A stretch of 64,000 nt of DNA, taken from contig NZ_CP071597.1 of the NCBI RefSeq assembly GCF_017357405.1, positions 2,108,001-2,172,000 of the forward strand, read 5' to 3'. The first letter of the stretch is position 1. Each line of letters begins with the position of its first letter. Under the pieces are notes generated by a model. The model had not been told where the DNA came from. It ran no database searches and worked only from the letters and a program-made list of their open reading frames with translations. Source of the DNA: Halomontanus rarus. Lineage in GTDB: Archaea > Halobacteriota > Halobacteria > Halobacteriales > Natrialbaceae. Position numbers and translations under genes: made by a program. Below are positions 7,923 through 17,442 of this stretch, in pieces.

Positions 7923-8885
7923 CTAGTCGTGGATGCCCATCGCTTCGATCTGCTCCTGGTAGCGGTTTCGGATCGTGACTTCCGTCACTTGCGCGACGTC
8001 GGCGACGGCGCGCTGGGTCTTCTTCTCGTTACAGAGCAGCGAGGCGGCGTAGATCGCCGCGGCGGCGTACCCCGTCGGCGACTTGCCCGAGAGCATCCCC
8101 TGTTCGGCGGTCGTCTCGATGATCTCGTTGGCCTTCGACTGGACCTCCTCGGAGAGTTCGAGCTCCGAACAGAACCGGGGGACGTACTTCTTCGGGTCCA
8201 CCGGCTCCATTGCGAGGCCGAGTTCCTGCGAGACGTACCGATACGTGCGGCCGATCTCCTTTCGTTCGACACGGGAGACCGCCGACACTTCCTCGAGCGA
8301 TCGGGGAATACCCTCCATGCGGCAGGCCGCGTAGAGCGTGCTCGTCGCGACACCTTCGATCGACCGCCCGCGGATGAGGTCCTCCTCGAGTGCGCGCCGG
8401 TAGAGGACGCTGGCGACTTCCCGGACCGAGCGGGGGACCCCCAGCGCGGAGGCCATCCGGTCGGTTTCCGAAAGCGCGAACTGCAGGTTGCGCTCGCCGG
8501 CGTCTTTCGTCCGAATGCGCTCTTGCCACTTGCGCAGTCGGTTCATCTGGCTGCGCTTCTTCGAGGAGAGCGAGCGACCGTATGTGTCCTTGTCCTTCCA
8601 GTCGATGGTGGTCGTGAGCCCCTTGTCGTGCATCGTGTTCGTGATGGGCGCGCCGACGCGGGACTTCTGCTGGCGTTCGTTGTGGTTGAACGCGCGCCAC
8701 TCGGGTCCCATGTCGATCTGGCCCTCCTCACTTACGAGGCCACACTCTTCACAGACGAGTTCGGAGCCGTCAGAGCTCTTGACGAGCGTGTCCGTCTCAC
8801 ACTCGGGGCACTCGTGGCTCCCTCGCTGCTTCTGGTTTTGCTCCGTTTCGTTGTCACGTTCGCGTTGGGGCCTGATTCTCTCCAC
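7923..8885 (-). CDS. tfb: Transcription initiation factor IIB (TFB)
   Basis: TFB bridges TBP at the TATA box and RNA polymerase and sets the start site. The 320-residue protein has an N-terminal zinc ribbon (Cys26, Cys29, Cys45, Cys48), the B-reader/linker region ([22 protein letters not shown], about residues 59-80), and two cyclin-like repeats (about 125-210 and 220-315). The start is a GTG at 8885-8883 giving [10 protein letters not shown], a common type of TFB N-terminus; longer in-frame extensions are not TFB-like. Haloarchaea carry several TFB paralogues with different promoter sets; which one this is cannot be decided here. It is divergent from rpiA. Confidence 0.96.
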   Translation of the reverse strand: MERIRPQRERDNETEQNQKQRGSHECPECETDTLVKSSDGSELVCEECGLVSEEGQIDMGPEWRAFNHNERQQKSRVGAPITNTMHDKGLTTTIDWKDKDTYGRSLSSKKRSQMNRLRKWQERIRTKDAGERNLQFALSETDRMASALGVPRSVREVASVLYRRALEEDLIRGRSIEGVATSTLYAACRMEGIPRSLEEVSAVSRVERKEIGRTYRYVSQELGLAMEPVDPKKYVPRFCSELELSEEVQSKANEIIETTAEQGMLSGKSPTGYAAAAIYAASLLCNEKKTQRAVADVAQVTEVTIRNRYQEQIEAMGIHD

Positions 8886-8987
8886 ACACCCGTTTCGAGG
8901 GGCAAGCGGGTAACACTTACGTGCGTGGAAGTTGCAGTTCAGTTGACAGGAACGGCCCGTTCGACCCCGATCGATCGAGAGATACAA

Positions 8988-8998
8988 CGCTTTTAGCG
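8988..8998 (+). promoter_or_regulatory. TATA-like box of rpiA
   Basis: CGCTTTTAGCG lies about 22-32 bp before the ATG at 9020, so rpiA is probably leaderless. Confidence 0.5.
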
Positions 8999-9019
8999 CC
9001 GGCGCACGCTCGTAGACGT

Positions 9020-9778
9020 ATGAAAACAGGCGGCGGATCCGACGGAGCGAAACGTCGCGCCGGTGAACGCGCGGCCGAGGCGGTCGAGGACGGCTCGGTC
9101 GTCGGCCTCGGAACCGGCTCGACGACGGCCTTCGCGATCGAGGCGATCGGGCGAGCGGTCGACGACGGCCTCGAGGTGCGCGGGATTCCGACCTCGTTTC
9201 AGTCGCGACAGCTGGCGATCGACTGTGGCATTCCACTGACGAGCCTCGACGAAGTCTCGCGCGTGGATCTCGCGATCGACGGCGCAGATCAGGTGTCCGA
9301 GGCGGGCGACCTGATCAAGGGGGGCGGCGGCGCACAGACCCGCGAGAAACTCGTCGCGACCGCGGCCGACCGCTTCCTCGTCGTCGCCGACCCCTCGAAG
9401 CTGTCCGCCCGACTCGAGCGATCGGTTCCCGTCGAGGTCGTGCCCGACGCGCACACCGTGGTCGCAGACCGCGTGGCCGACCTCGATCCCGACTCCGCTC
9501 TCGCTCTCGAGAACGGGGGCGGGCGCGGGGGCGAACCGACGCTGCGCGAGGCGAGTCACAAGGACGGCCCCGTCGTCACCGACAACGGGAACCTGCTACT
9601 CGACTGCGCGTTCGGACCGATCACCGACCCGGGGGCGCTGGCGACGCGGCTCTCGAGCCTGCCGGGCGTCGTCGAACACGGGCTGTTCGTCGGGATGGCA
9701 GACGTGGTCTACGTCGGAACCGACGACGGGGACGGGGACAGGGACGGAGTCGACGTGCGCCGGTTCGAGTCCGAGTGA
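9020..9778 (+). CDS. rpiA: Ribose-5-phosphate isomerase A
   Basis: RpiA interconverts ribose-5-phosphate and ribulose-5-phosphate and supplies ribose for nucleotides. The 252-residue protein shows the family motifs [10 protein letters not shown] (about residues 27-36), [17 protein letters not shown] (about 88-97) with catalytic Asp residues, and the loop [11 protein letters not shown] with the catalytic Glu-Lys pair. The C-terminus shows [11 protein letters not shown], also typical. An Asp/Gly low-complexity patch (DDGDGDRDG) lies close to the end. The ATG at 9020 is supported by a TATA-like box. It is divergent from the TFB gene. Confidence 0.95.
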   Translation: MKTGGGSDGAKRRAGERAAEAVEDGSVVGLGTGSTTAFAIEAIGRAVDDGLEVRGIPTSFQSRQLAIDCGIPLTSLDEVSRVDLAIDGADQVSEAGDLIKGGGGAQTREKLVATAADRFLVVADPSKLSARLERSVPVEVVPDAHTVVADRVADLDPDSALALENGGGRGGEPTLREASHKDGPVVTDNGNLLLDCAFGPITDPGALATRLSSLPGVVEHGLFVGMADVVYVGTDDGDGDRDGVDVRRFESE

Positions 9779-9874
9779 TCGACGTATCCGTATGCGCCGT
9801 CGGTATCGTACGCACCTCGTCGCGTTCTCTCACCCCGTTCGTCCGGTCGGTGCGACGCCTCTCGTATCAGTAGG

Positions 9875-12800
9875 TTACTGCTCGAGCGTTCCCACCGCCG
9901 GCAACGTAAACGAGAAGGTCGCGCCCGCGCCGGGTTCGGAGTCGACCCGGATCTCCCCGGCGTGGCGCTCGACGATCCGCTGACAGAGCGCCAGCCCGAT
10001 ACCGGCGCCCGGGTACTCCTCGCGTCCGTGCAGCCGGTGAAACACCTCGAAGATTCGATCGGCGTCGTTCGGATCGATGCCGATCCCCTCGTCGCGAACT
10101 GAAACCGTCCATTGCCGTCCATCTCGTTCGGCCGAGACGTGGACACGCGGGGGCTCGTCACCGCTGTAGGTGATCGCGTTGCTCAGGAGGTTCTGGAAGA
10201 CCTGCCGGAGTTGCCCCGCATCCCCCTGCACTCGAGGTAAGGAGTCCGCCGTAATCTTCGCGTCGGACTCCTCGATTTTCATCTGGAGGTCGTCGAGTAC
10301 GTCCTCGAGCACCGTGTCGAGGTCGACCGGCTCGAACGCCTCGCCGCGCGTCTCGATCCGGGAGTACTCGAGCAGCCCCTCGATCATGCCGCGCATCCGT
10401 TCGGCGCCGTCGATGGCGAACGCGAGGAACTCCTCGCCGTCGTCGTCGAAGGCGTCGTCGTACCGGCGTTCGATCAGTTGCAGGTAACTCGAGACCATCC
10501 GCAGGGGTTCCTGTAAATCGTGGGAGGCAGCGTAGGCGAACTGCTCTAACCGCTCGTTGGACTCCTCTAACTTCGAAATCGTCTCCTCGAGTTTGCGCTG
10601 ATACTCGCGGCGTTCGGTGATGTCGGTGAGCGTGACGACGGCACGACTCACCTCGCCGCGTTCGTTTCTGACCGGCATCCCGTGTTCCATGATGACGCGT
10701 CGTTCCCCGTCGACGGTCTCGATCTCGTACACGTTGGGTTCCGAGACCGCCTCGTCCCGAAGGACCTGTGCCATCGTCCACTCCTCCGGATCGACGCGTT
10801 CGCCGGTATCCGCCCACCACGCCGTGTAGCGATCGTAGTCGGCGACGTCAGCCGCGTCGAAGACGTCACCGCCCCAGATCTCCTTCGCCGTCTCGTTGGC
10901 TTTGACGAGGTTTCCGTCCGCCTCCGCGACCACGACGCCGACGGGCAACACCTGAAACAGCGTTTCGAGTTGCCGTCGTTGTTTCTCGAGCGCCCGCTCC
11001 GCCTGCTTTCGCTTCGTGATGTCGGCGAGCGCACCGGGGAACGAGATCGGATTGCCTTCGGCGTCACACTCGACGTGGCCGCGAGCGACGACCCACCGGA
11101 GTTCGCCGTCGGCGTTCCAGACGCGGTACTCCGCCTCGTACTCGCCACAGTCCGCCATGGCGGCCTCGATCTTCTCGATGACGCGCTCGCGGTCGGCCTC
11201 GTGGATCGAGTCGGTGATCCGCTCGAGAGGGACACCCTCGCGGGCCGCTTCGGGGTCGACCCCGAACCGTCTGGCGAACGACGCGCCGGTGACGAACTGG
11301 TCGGCGGGAATGTCCCACTCCCAGGTACCGATCGCACCGGCTTCGGTCGCAGCTTCGAGCTGGGCCTTGGCGTCGCGCAGGTACCGCTCGCGCTCTTTTT
11401 GCTCCGTGATGTCCTGAGCCATCGTCATCCCGGCGAAGACGTCCCCTTCCGCGTCGGTGATCGGGACCGCGTGGACGACCCACTCCCGGTCGACGTACTC
11501 GAGTTCGACCGATCGCTCCTCGCCGTCGAGGGCCGCTCGTAACGTTGGTTCGAGGACTTCGGCGACGTCTTCGCCCCACACGTCCGGCGGCGTCTGGCCT
11601 TCGATTTCGTCGGCGGAAACGGGGAAATCCTCGAACGCCTGTCCGGCGGCGAGCGTGTACCGAAGATCGTCGTCGAACAGGGTGACGATCCCGTTGGGGA
11701 AGTACTCGGCGAGCGTCCGGTATCGGCGCTCGGATCGCTCGAGTTCGCGTTCGCGCTGGATGCGGTCGTGAACGTCGCGAAAGTAGACGGAGACGCCGGT
11801 CCGGGAGGGATAGACGTGGGCTTCGACCCAGAGGTCGAGCGGGTCGAAGTAGAGTTCGTAGCTGGTCGGTTCCTGGGTCTCCATCGCCGTGTGGAAGGCG
11901 TCCCAGACCTCGTCTTCCGCGGCGGCTTCCGGGAACAGCTCCCAGAGGGACTCGCCGAGCAGTTCCTCCTCGGGGTGACGGAGGAGTTTCTCGGCGCGCT
12001 CGTTGACGTGGGTAAACCGGAACTCCTCGTCGAGCGCGTAGAAGGCGTCGGACACCCGACCGAACACCTCGTTCAGTTCCGTCGAGAGGTCGTCCGCTCG
12101 TTGCTCGAGGCGGCGTTCGCGTTCTTTGATCTCGGTGACGTCCTTCCCGGTAGTGACGACGCGATCGATCTCGCCGTCGTCGTCGAACAGCGGCGTGGCG
12201 TTGACCGAGAGCCATCGGCGTTCGCCGTCCGGGAGGACGACCGAGAGCACGTTTCCGATCACGGGCTCGCCGGTCTCGAGCGTCTTCGCGAAGGGGTGAT
12301 CTCCGATCGAGAGAGAACGACCGTCTTCGTCGTAGACGGGCCTGTCGGACGGAGAGAACTCCCCGGATTCGCCCTCGAAAATGCCGAGGAGTTTCTTCCC
12401 CCGGTCGTTGATCCGGACGATCTCGCCGTCGGAATCGAGGACCATGATGCCGACCGGACTGGTCTCGAGGATCCGATCGGTGAGCTCTTGCTCGCGCCCG
12501 AAGGCCTGCTCAGGCCCGGTGGCGTCCCGCATCTCACGTTCGGTGGCGGCCCGTCGTTCTCTAGTTTGGTCGCTGACATCGCGGACGATTCCGACGGTTC
12601 CCTGACGCGTGCCATCTTCGACGAGCGGATTCACCCGAAGTTCACAGCGAATCGTCTCGCCGTCGGCAGTTCGAATCGGTGCCTCGAACAGGTCGTCGCG
12701 ACCGTTGTCGTCTGTCGTCGTGTGTGGAGAGGAGGGGGAAGCCTCGAGTTCGAGTCCCGAAACGTCGTCGGCCAGCAGAGTGGAGACGTGTTCCTCGACG

Positions 12801-13015
12801 AGATCCGATCGACTGTAACCGGTCGTCTCGACGAGTGCGTCGTTGACTCCGACGAAGTGGCCGTCGGCGTCGAGCTGGTAGACGCCGTCGTCGATCGTGT
12901 TGACGAGGGATCGATAGCGGTGGAGTCGCTCTCCACCACCGTTGGTCCCCGTTGCGCCATCACCACCGTCGACGTCGATCCAAAATGGATCCCCAGTCGT
13001 GCCCCGTTTACTCAT
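9875..13015 (-). CDS. Soluble histidine kinase with six PAS domains
   Basis: A 1046-residue kinase without transmembrane helices. I count six PAS-like modules, starting at about residues 37, 155, 285, 410, 535 and 680 (for example YQLDADGHFVGVNDALVE and MVLDSDGEIVRINDRG), several with PAC motifs such as GIVRDVSDQTRER. A short coiled coil (EETISKLEESNERLEQF) leads to the H-box ASHDLQEP and a HATPase domain (NLLSNAITYS, DEGIGI, GAGIGLALC). It probably senses redox, light or small ligands in the cytoplasm. A TATA-like GGTTTATTCG at 13039-13050 lies 24-35 bp before the ATG at 13015 and excludes the longer start at 13051. There is no receiver domain. Confidence 0.93.
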   Translation of the reverse strand: MSKRGTTGDPFWIDVDGGDGATGTNGGGERLHRYRSLVNTIDDGVYQLDADGHFVGVNDALVETTGYSRSDLVEEHVSTLLADDVSGLELEASPSSPHTTTDDNGRDDLFEAPIRTADGETIRCELRVNPLVEDGTRQGTVGIVRDVSDQTRERRAATEREMRDATGPEQAFGREQELTDRILETSPVGIMVLDSDGEIVRINDRGKKLLGIFEGESGEFSPSDRPVYDEDGRSLSIGDHPFAKTLETGEPVIGNVLSVVLPDGERRWLSVNATPLFDDDGEIDRVVTTGKDVTEIKERERRLEQRADDLSTELNEVFGRVSDAFYALDEEFRFTHVNERAEKLLRHPEEELLGESLWELFPEAAAEDEVWDAFHTAMETQEPTSYELYFDPLDLWVEAHVYPSRTGVSVYFRDVHDRIQRERELERSERRYRTLAEYFPNGIVTLFDDDLRYTLAAGQAFEDFPVSADEIEGQTPPDVWGEDVAEVLEPTLRAALDGEERSVELEYVDREWVVHAVPITDAEGDVFAGMTMAQDITEQKERERYLRDAKAQLEAATEAGAIGTWEWDIPADQFVTGASFARRFGVDPEAAREGVPLERITDSIHEADRERVIEKIEAAMADCGEYEAEYRVWNADGELRWVVARGHVECDAEGNPISFPGALADITKRKQAERALEKQRRQLETLFQVLPVGVVVAEADGNLVKANETAKEIWGGDVFDAADVADYDRYTAWWADTGERVDPEEWTMAQVLRDEAVSEPNVYEIETVDGERRVIMEHGMPVRNERGEVSRAVVTLTDITERREYQRKLEETISKLEESNERLEQFAYAASHDLQEPLRMVSSYLQLIERRYDDAFDDDGEEFLAFAIDGAERMRGMIEGLLEYSRIETRGEAFEPVDLDTVLEDVLDDLQMKIEESDAKITADSLPRVQGDAGQLRQVFQNLLSNAITYSGDEPPRVHVSAERDGRQWTVSVRDEGIGIDPNDADRIFEVFHRLHGREEYPGAGIGLALCQRIVERHAGEIRVDSEPGAGATFSFTLPAVGTLEQ

Positions 13016-13038
13016 GTACCAGCTAGTGACACCTGCAT

Positions 13039-13050
13039 CGAATAAACCCA
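13039..13050 (-). promoter_or_regulatory. TATA-like box of the six-PAS kinase
   Basis: On the minus strand GGGTTTATTCGA lies 24-35 bp upstream of the ATG at 13015. It falls inside the alternative longer coding start, which decides in favour of 13015. Confidence 0.55.
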
Positions 13051-13096
13051 ACGTCCGACGGCGGTCCTGCCGACCAGATCGGGCGAGTGAGAACCA

Positions 13097-13195
13097 CCCA
13101 CACCGGAAACTTATTGTTTAAAAATACATTTCAAAGACGGAGACGTACACCCATTATTACTAAAAATATCTATTTCGCAATAGGTAAGTTCGGCG
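13097..13195 (+). promoter_or_regulatory. AT-rich divergent control region before the NosD-like gene
   Basis: About 100 bp that are far richer in A and T than the surroundings (TTATTGTTTAAAAATACATT, ATTATTACTAAAAATATC). Several TATA-like stretches lie here, the nearest roughly 40-60 bp before the ATG at 13222, suggesting a transcript with a short leader. No clear palindromic operator was found. Confidence 0.45.
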
Positions 13196-13221
13196 ACTGT
13201 GTTCGAGCGTCCGATTACGGA

Positions 13222-15096
13222 ATGAGCATCACTGAAGACGCCTCGAGAGACACGGCGATCACGACGGGCGTGATCGCACTGGCCGGGACGCTACTGCTAC
13301 TCGGGATCGGTGTCGGTGTCACAGTCGGCGCGGACGAGACTGGCACGCAGACGGACGATCCCATCGCAATCGACGACTGCACGGAAATCGAGACCGCGGG
13401 CGAGTACGAACTGTCGTCGAACCTCACGAACCGGTCGACCTGCCTCGAGATCACGGCGAGCGACGTGATCGTCGACGGGGCGGGGTACGGGATCGGCGGA
13501 TACGGACTGACGGAGACAGAGTCCCCACAGTACGGAATCCACGCGAACGACACCGAGAACGTCACCGTGCGAAACGTCTCGGTCGCCGGCTGGGGATCGA
13601 ACGCCAGCGAAACGAGCGACGCCGCCGCGGGAATCGCCTTCGAGAGCGTGACCGACGGGACGGTCGCCAACGTGACCGCGTTCGAAAACGAGAACGGCGT
13701 CGCGTTCGACAACGCGACCCGAAGTATGGTGACGAACGTCACCGCGACCGGGAACTTCGCGGGCGTCACGCTGTGGGACTCGAACGGGAACGCGGTCGTG
13801 AACACGACCGCGACGGAGAACACCGACGGCATCGCCCTCTGGTACTCCAGCGGCAACGCGGTGACGAACAACGCCGTCTCCGGGAACTACTACAACGTCG
13901 TCCTCGGAAGCGCCCACTGGAATACGGTCGTCGACACCGGTGCGAACGGCGGCGACTACGGAGTGTTCCTGCAATCGTCTCACCGGAACACGGTGGCAGA
14001 CGCCACAGTAAACGGCACCGTCTACGGCATCGCCCTCGACGGCTCGAGCGGGAACACGCTGTCGGCGAACACCGTCTCCGGAAGCGATTCCGGCATCGTC
14101 CTCGAGTCGTCCAGTCGCCTGAACGCGCTCACCGAAAACGAGCTCAGCGGGAACGCCGAGGGCGTCTCGGTGACGTCGTCCAGTCACGGGACCACGCTGA
14201 CCGAGAACACCGTCGAGAGCGGCGACTGGGACCTGACGATCGACAATTCGACCGACACGGACGTAACCGCCCTCGAGCTCGGGGACGAGACGGTTTCGGT
14301 CGACGGCGAGAACGTTCGGTTGCGCGCGAGCGGTGGTGGCGATGTCGATGCCGGTGTCGACGACACACCGCCCGCACCGCCGAATCACGGTGCGGTCGGG
14401 CCCGCGTTCGAACTCGAGGCGACCGGCGGTTCGTCGGTCGTCGATCTCACGACGTCGTACGCCGGCGCGGGCCTCGGCAGCGTCGACGAGGAATCGATCG
14501 GATTCTGGCGGTTCGACGACGAAAGCGCAGCCTGGGAGCGGATCGACGACTCGAGCGTCGATCCCGACAACCGAACCGTCTCCGTGTCCCTCGGCGAGTC
14601 CGAATTCACGGCGGATTCCGAGGCTGACTCTGGAGCCGAGAACGGAAGCGAGGGCCAGAGCGAGGGCGAAAACGGGACCGGGGCCGAAACCGAGAGTGAA
14701 AACGAAACCGTGAGAATCGCCGCCTTCGGCCTCGAGGCCGCGGATCTGAACGTCTCGCTCGAGGAAGACGGCGAGCCGGTCACGAATACGACGACCGTGG
14801 AGGTCGTCGACGCCGAGACCGATGGCATCGTGGCTATCCGGACGGTCTCGGACGGAACGGCGTCGTTCGCCCTCCAGAACGGCACCTACGACGTGACCGC
14901 CGACGCGCGCGGACACGACCCCATGACGGACACCGTCACGGTCGACGGCGACGGTGCGGACCTCGCGCTCGCGCTCGAGGGCGAGAGCGAGAGCGAGGGT
15001 GAAGTCGACTCCGGGTCCGAGACGGAGACGGAGATGGAAAACGAGTCGACGGACGAACGGTCGGATTCGCTGACGAAGCCGTCCCCGACCCGATAG
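13222..15096 (+). CDS. NosD-like right-handed beta-helix surface protein
   Basis: A 624-residue exported protein. A hydrophobic segment at about residues 14-35 is a signal peptide or anchor. Residues about 55-335 are tandem beta-helix turns of roughly 22 residues (NVTVRNVSVAGWGSNASE, GNAVTNNAVSGNYYNVVL, GNTLSANTVSGSDSGIVL), as in NosD and pectate-lyase-like surface proteins; many N-x-S/T sites suggest N-glycosylation. A beta-rich domain follows (about 370-450), then a Glu/Ser/Gly/Asn linker, a carboxypeptidase-regulatory-like domain (about 495-580) and an acidic tail. No C-terminal anchor is visible. No nitrous-oxide reductase genes are near, so a NosD role is not implied; carbohydrate binding or adhesion is as likely. 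Confidence 0.8.
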   Translation: MSITEDASRDTAITTGVIALAGTLLLLGIGVGVTVGADETGTQTDDPIAIDDCTEIETAGEYELSSNLTNRSTCLEITASDVIVDGAGYGIGGYGLTETESPQYGIHANDTENVTVRNVSVAGWGSNASETSDAAAGIAFESVTDGTVANVTAFENENGVAFDNATRSMVTNVTATGNFAGVTLWDSNGNAVVNTTATENTDGIALWYSSGNAVTNNAVSGNYYNVVLGSAHWNTVVDTGANGGDYGVFLQSSHRNTVADATVNGTVYGIALDGSSGNTLSANTVSGSDSGIVLESSSRLNALTENELSGNAEGVSVTSSSHGTTLTENTVESGDWDLTIDNSTDTDVTALELGDETVSVDGENVRLRASGGGDVDAGVDDTPPAPPNHGAVGPAFELEATGGSSVVDLTTSYAGAGLGSVDEESIGFWRFDDESAAWERIDDSSVDPDNRTVSVSLGESEFTADSEADSGAENGSEGQSEGENGTGAETESENETVRIAAFGLEAADLNVSLEEDGEPVTNTTTVEVVDAETDGIVAIRTVSDGTASFALQNGTYDVTADARGHDPMTDTVTVDGDGADLALALEGESESEGEVDSGSETETEMENESTDERSDSLTKPSPTR

Positions 15097-15169
15097 CCGG
15101 CGAGACCGACCGTTCGTGCGACGGTTGAGCGTCCGCGGGCGACTCGGGAATCCGCGACCGAACTGGGAG

Positions 15170-15616
15170 TCAGGAGTCCGTCCGATCCGACACCGGCGTC
15201 GCGGACCGGTCGGCGTTCGTCGGCGCGTCGACGCGGCCCGAAAACAGCACGACTGCGAAGGAGGCCACGCCCAGCACTCGAGTGAATGGAACGACCCACG
15301 GTCGCAACTTGAGGTCGTCGGGGTTCTCGTAGGCCACTCCGAGCGCGCCCGTGACGAACGGTTTCGGTGACAGGACTGCGGGAAGGCCGATCACGACGAA
15401 TCCCTTCCTGAACGGAGAGGGTATCGAGCCTCGCAGGACGAGCCAGACGAACGCGATGCCCTCGAGGCGGGCTATCGGGAGCGTCCACGGACGGAGTATC
15501 CCCTCGTCGGGGTTTTCGAACGCGAGGCGTTCGCCCCACCGAACGATCCGTTCCGGGAGGAGCACCTCGAGAAGCCCGAACGCGACGAGCAGTGTGCGGG
15601 GGGTGAGCAACGTCAT
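15170..15616 (-). CDS. Membrane protein with internal duplication (unknown)
   Basis: A 148-residue membrane protein built from two similar halves. The first half has ERLAFENPDEGILRPWTLPIARLEG (about residues 28-52 by position), the second GVAYENPDDLKLRPWVVPFTRVLG (about 92-115); both share E-N-P-D, L-R-P-W and a following helix. Three or four hydrophobic segments are present. I recognise it as a conserved haloarchaeal type without known function. The tail is acidic and Ser/Thr-rich. It is divergent from idi. Confidence 0.7.
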   Translation of the reverse strand: MTLLTPRTLLVAFGLLEVLLPERIVRWGERLAFENPDEGILRPWTLPIARLEGIAFVWLVLRGSIPSPFRKGFVVIGLPAVLSPKPFVTGALGVAYENPDDLKLRPWVVPFTRVLGVASFAVVLFSGRVDAPTNADRSATPVSDRTDS

Positions 15617-15720
15617 AGTCGTCGTACGCGACCCGAAGACAAAAACGAACGGGCGAAAGCCACCAGCGACGGAACGGACCGTTTTTCACCCCGCTTTACG
15701 ACAGTTGCGATGAGACGGAG

Positions 15721-16818
15721 ATGCCCGAACCCGAACCCGAATCCGAAACCGAAACGTCCGACCGGAAAGACGACCACATTCGCATCATCGAGGAAGAAGA
15801 CGTCGAAACTACGGGGACGGGATTCGAGGACATCGAACTCGTTCACGAGGCGCTTCCGGAGATCGACCGCGACGAGATCGACACGTCGATCTCGCTGTTG
15901 GGTCACGAACTCGCGGCGCCGATCGTCATCGAGAGCATGACCGGCGGCCACCCCAACACGACGAAGCTCAACCGCGCGCTCGCGATCGCCGCCGAGGAGA
16001 CCGGGATCGCGATGGGCGTCGGCAGCCAGCGCGCCGGCCTCGAGCTCGACGACGACGACCTGCTGGAGTCGTACACCGTCGTCCGCGAGGTCGCACCCAA
16101 TGCCTTCCTCTACGGCAACGTCGGCGCGGCTCAGTTACTCGAGTACGACGTCGCGGACGTCGAGCGAGCGGTCGGGATGATCGAGGCCGACGCCATGGCC
16201 GTCCACCTCAACTTTTTGCAGGAGGCCGTCCAGCCGGAAGGCGACGTCGACGCCCGCGGCTGTCTCGCGGCCATCGAGGACGTCGCCGACGCGCTGAGCG
16301 TCCCGGTGATCGTCAAGGAGACGGGCAACGGGATTTCGGGCGACACCGCGAAGCGACTCGCCGACGCCGGCGTCGACGCCGTCGACGTCGCCGGAAAGGG
16401 GGGAACGACGTGGTCCGGCATCGAGTCCTACCGCGCCGCCGCCGTCGGCGCGAACCGACAGGAGCAGGTCGGGCGACTCTTCCGGGCGTGGGGGGTTCCC
16501 ACGGCGGTGAGCACGCTCGAGGCCGCCGCCGTCCACGACGCCGTGATCGCCAGCGGCGGCGTCCGCTCCGGGCTCGACGTGGCGAAAGCGATCGCGCTGG
16601 GCGCGCGGGCCGGCGGGCTCGCCAAGCCGTTTCTCGCGCCCGCTGGGCGTGGACCCGAGGCGGTCGTCGACATGGTCGAGCAACTCCGCCTGGAGCTGCG
16701 GACGGCGATGTTCGTCACCGGCTCCGCGTCGGTTGCCGACCTGCAGACCGCCGAATACGTGGTTCTCGGGCGGACGAAGGAGTACCTCGAGGGACGCGGG
16801 AGCGACGGAGCAACATGA
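15721..16818 (+). CDS. fni: Isopentenyl-diphosphate delta-isomerase, type 2 (FMN)
   Basis: The enzyme interconverts IPP and DMAPP for archaeal lipid and carotenoid synthesis, using FMN and NADPH. The 365-residue protein has the type 2 signatures: RKDDHIRI at about residues 16-23, [12 protein letters not shown] (about 65-76), [56 protein letters not shown] and [19 protein letters not shown] for FMN phosphate binding. The N-terminus carries an extra [11 protein letters not shown] repeat not normally found in the family, again from a simple GAACCC/GAAACC-type repeat. It appears monocistronic. Confidence 0.96.
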   Translation: MPEPEPESETETSDRKDDHIRIIEEEDVETTGTGFEDIELVHEALPEIDRDEIDTSISLLGHELAAPIVIESMTGGHPNTTKLNRALAIAAEETGIAMGVGSQRAGLELDDDDLLESYTVVREVAPNAFLYGNVGAAQLLEYDVADVERAVGMIEADAMAVHLNFLQEAVQPEGDVDARGCLAAIEDVADALSVPVIVKETGNGISGDTAKRLADAGVDAVDVAGKGGTTWSGIESYRAAAVGANRQEQVGRLFRAWGVPTAVSTLEAAAVHDAVIASGGVRSGLDVAKAIALGARAGGLAKPFLAPAGRGPEAVVDMVEQLRLELRTAMFVTGSASVADLQTAEYVVLGRTKEYLEGRGSDGAT

Positions 16819-16902
16819 TCTAATGAGCCCCACCCTCCGGTTTTCGGTGAACGGGATTCGACGGCAGATAGTATCTCGATCGGGTGTGTCTGGCACGTGT
16901 CG

Positions 16903-17295
16903 ATGAGCAGCCACGTCAAACGGATCGTACTCGCACTCGCAGCCGGCATCGCCGCATTCCTGATCGGCGGCGTTACCGTGACCGAAGTCGCCCGACCGTG
17001 GATCGAGTTCTCACTATTCCTCGGCATCCCCGCCGGTCTCGCACTCGGAACGTTCGTCGCTGCTGCCGTGTCTCTCGGGCTGGCGGACGACGCCACGCAA
17101 CACCGTCACCGCATCGCAGTTTCCCTCGCGGGTTTTGGCGTGAGTTTCCTCGTCACACTCGTCGTCCTCGGTGGCCTCGTGACCATCGGGGCCATCCTGG
17201 CGCTCGTCGTCTCGTTCGCCGCCGGTCTCGTCGCCGCCGCCGTGATACACCTCCGTCGCCGAGCGGACGTGAATTCGACGGTGATGGGTCCGTAG
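16903..17295 (+). CDS. Small four-helix membrane protein (unknown)
   Basis: A 130-residue very hydrophobic protein with four predicted helices (about residues 6-27, 32-55, 68-90, 93-116) and a short basic end (HLRRRADVNSTVMGP). I do not recognise a named family. The ATG at 16903 is taken over an in-frame GTG six bases earlier. It follows idi by about 85 bp on the same strand and could be co-transcribed, but the gap leaves room for its own promoter. Confidence 0.7.
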   Translation: MSSHVKRIVLALAAGIAAFLIGGVTVTEVARPWIEFSLFLGIPAGLALGTFVAAAVSLGLADDATQHRHRIAVSLAGFGVSFLVTLVVLGGLVTIGAILALVVSFAAGLVAAAVIHLRRRADVNSTVMGP

Positions 17296-17442
17296 AGAGC
17301 GACTGAAATTACCCCTCCCAATGGAGGACGGCTCTGGCTCGTTTTCACTCTCGGAACCCGAGTTCGCCGATCTCCGCTCGAGGCCCCGCTCTAGAACCGA
17401 GACCACGAGCGGCTAAGACCCTCGACCCGCTATCGACGGACG

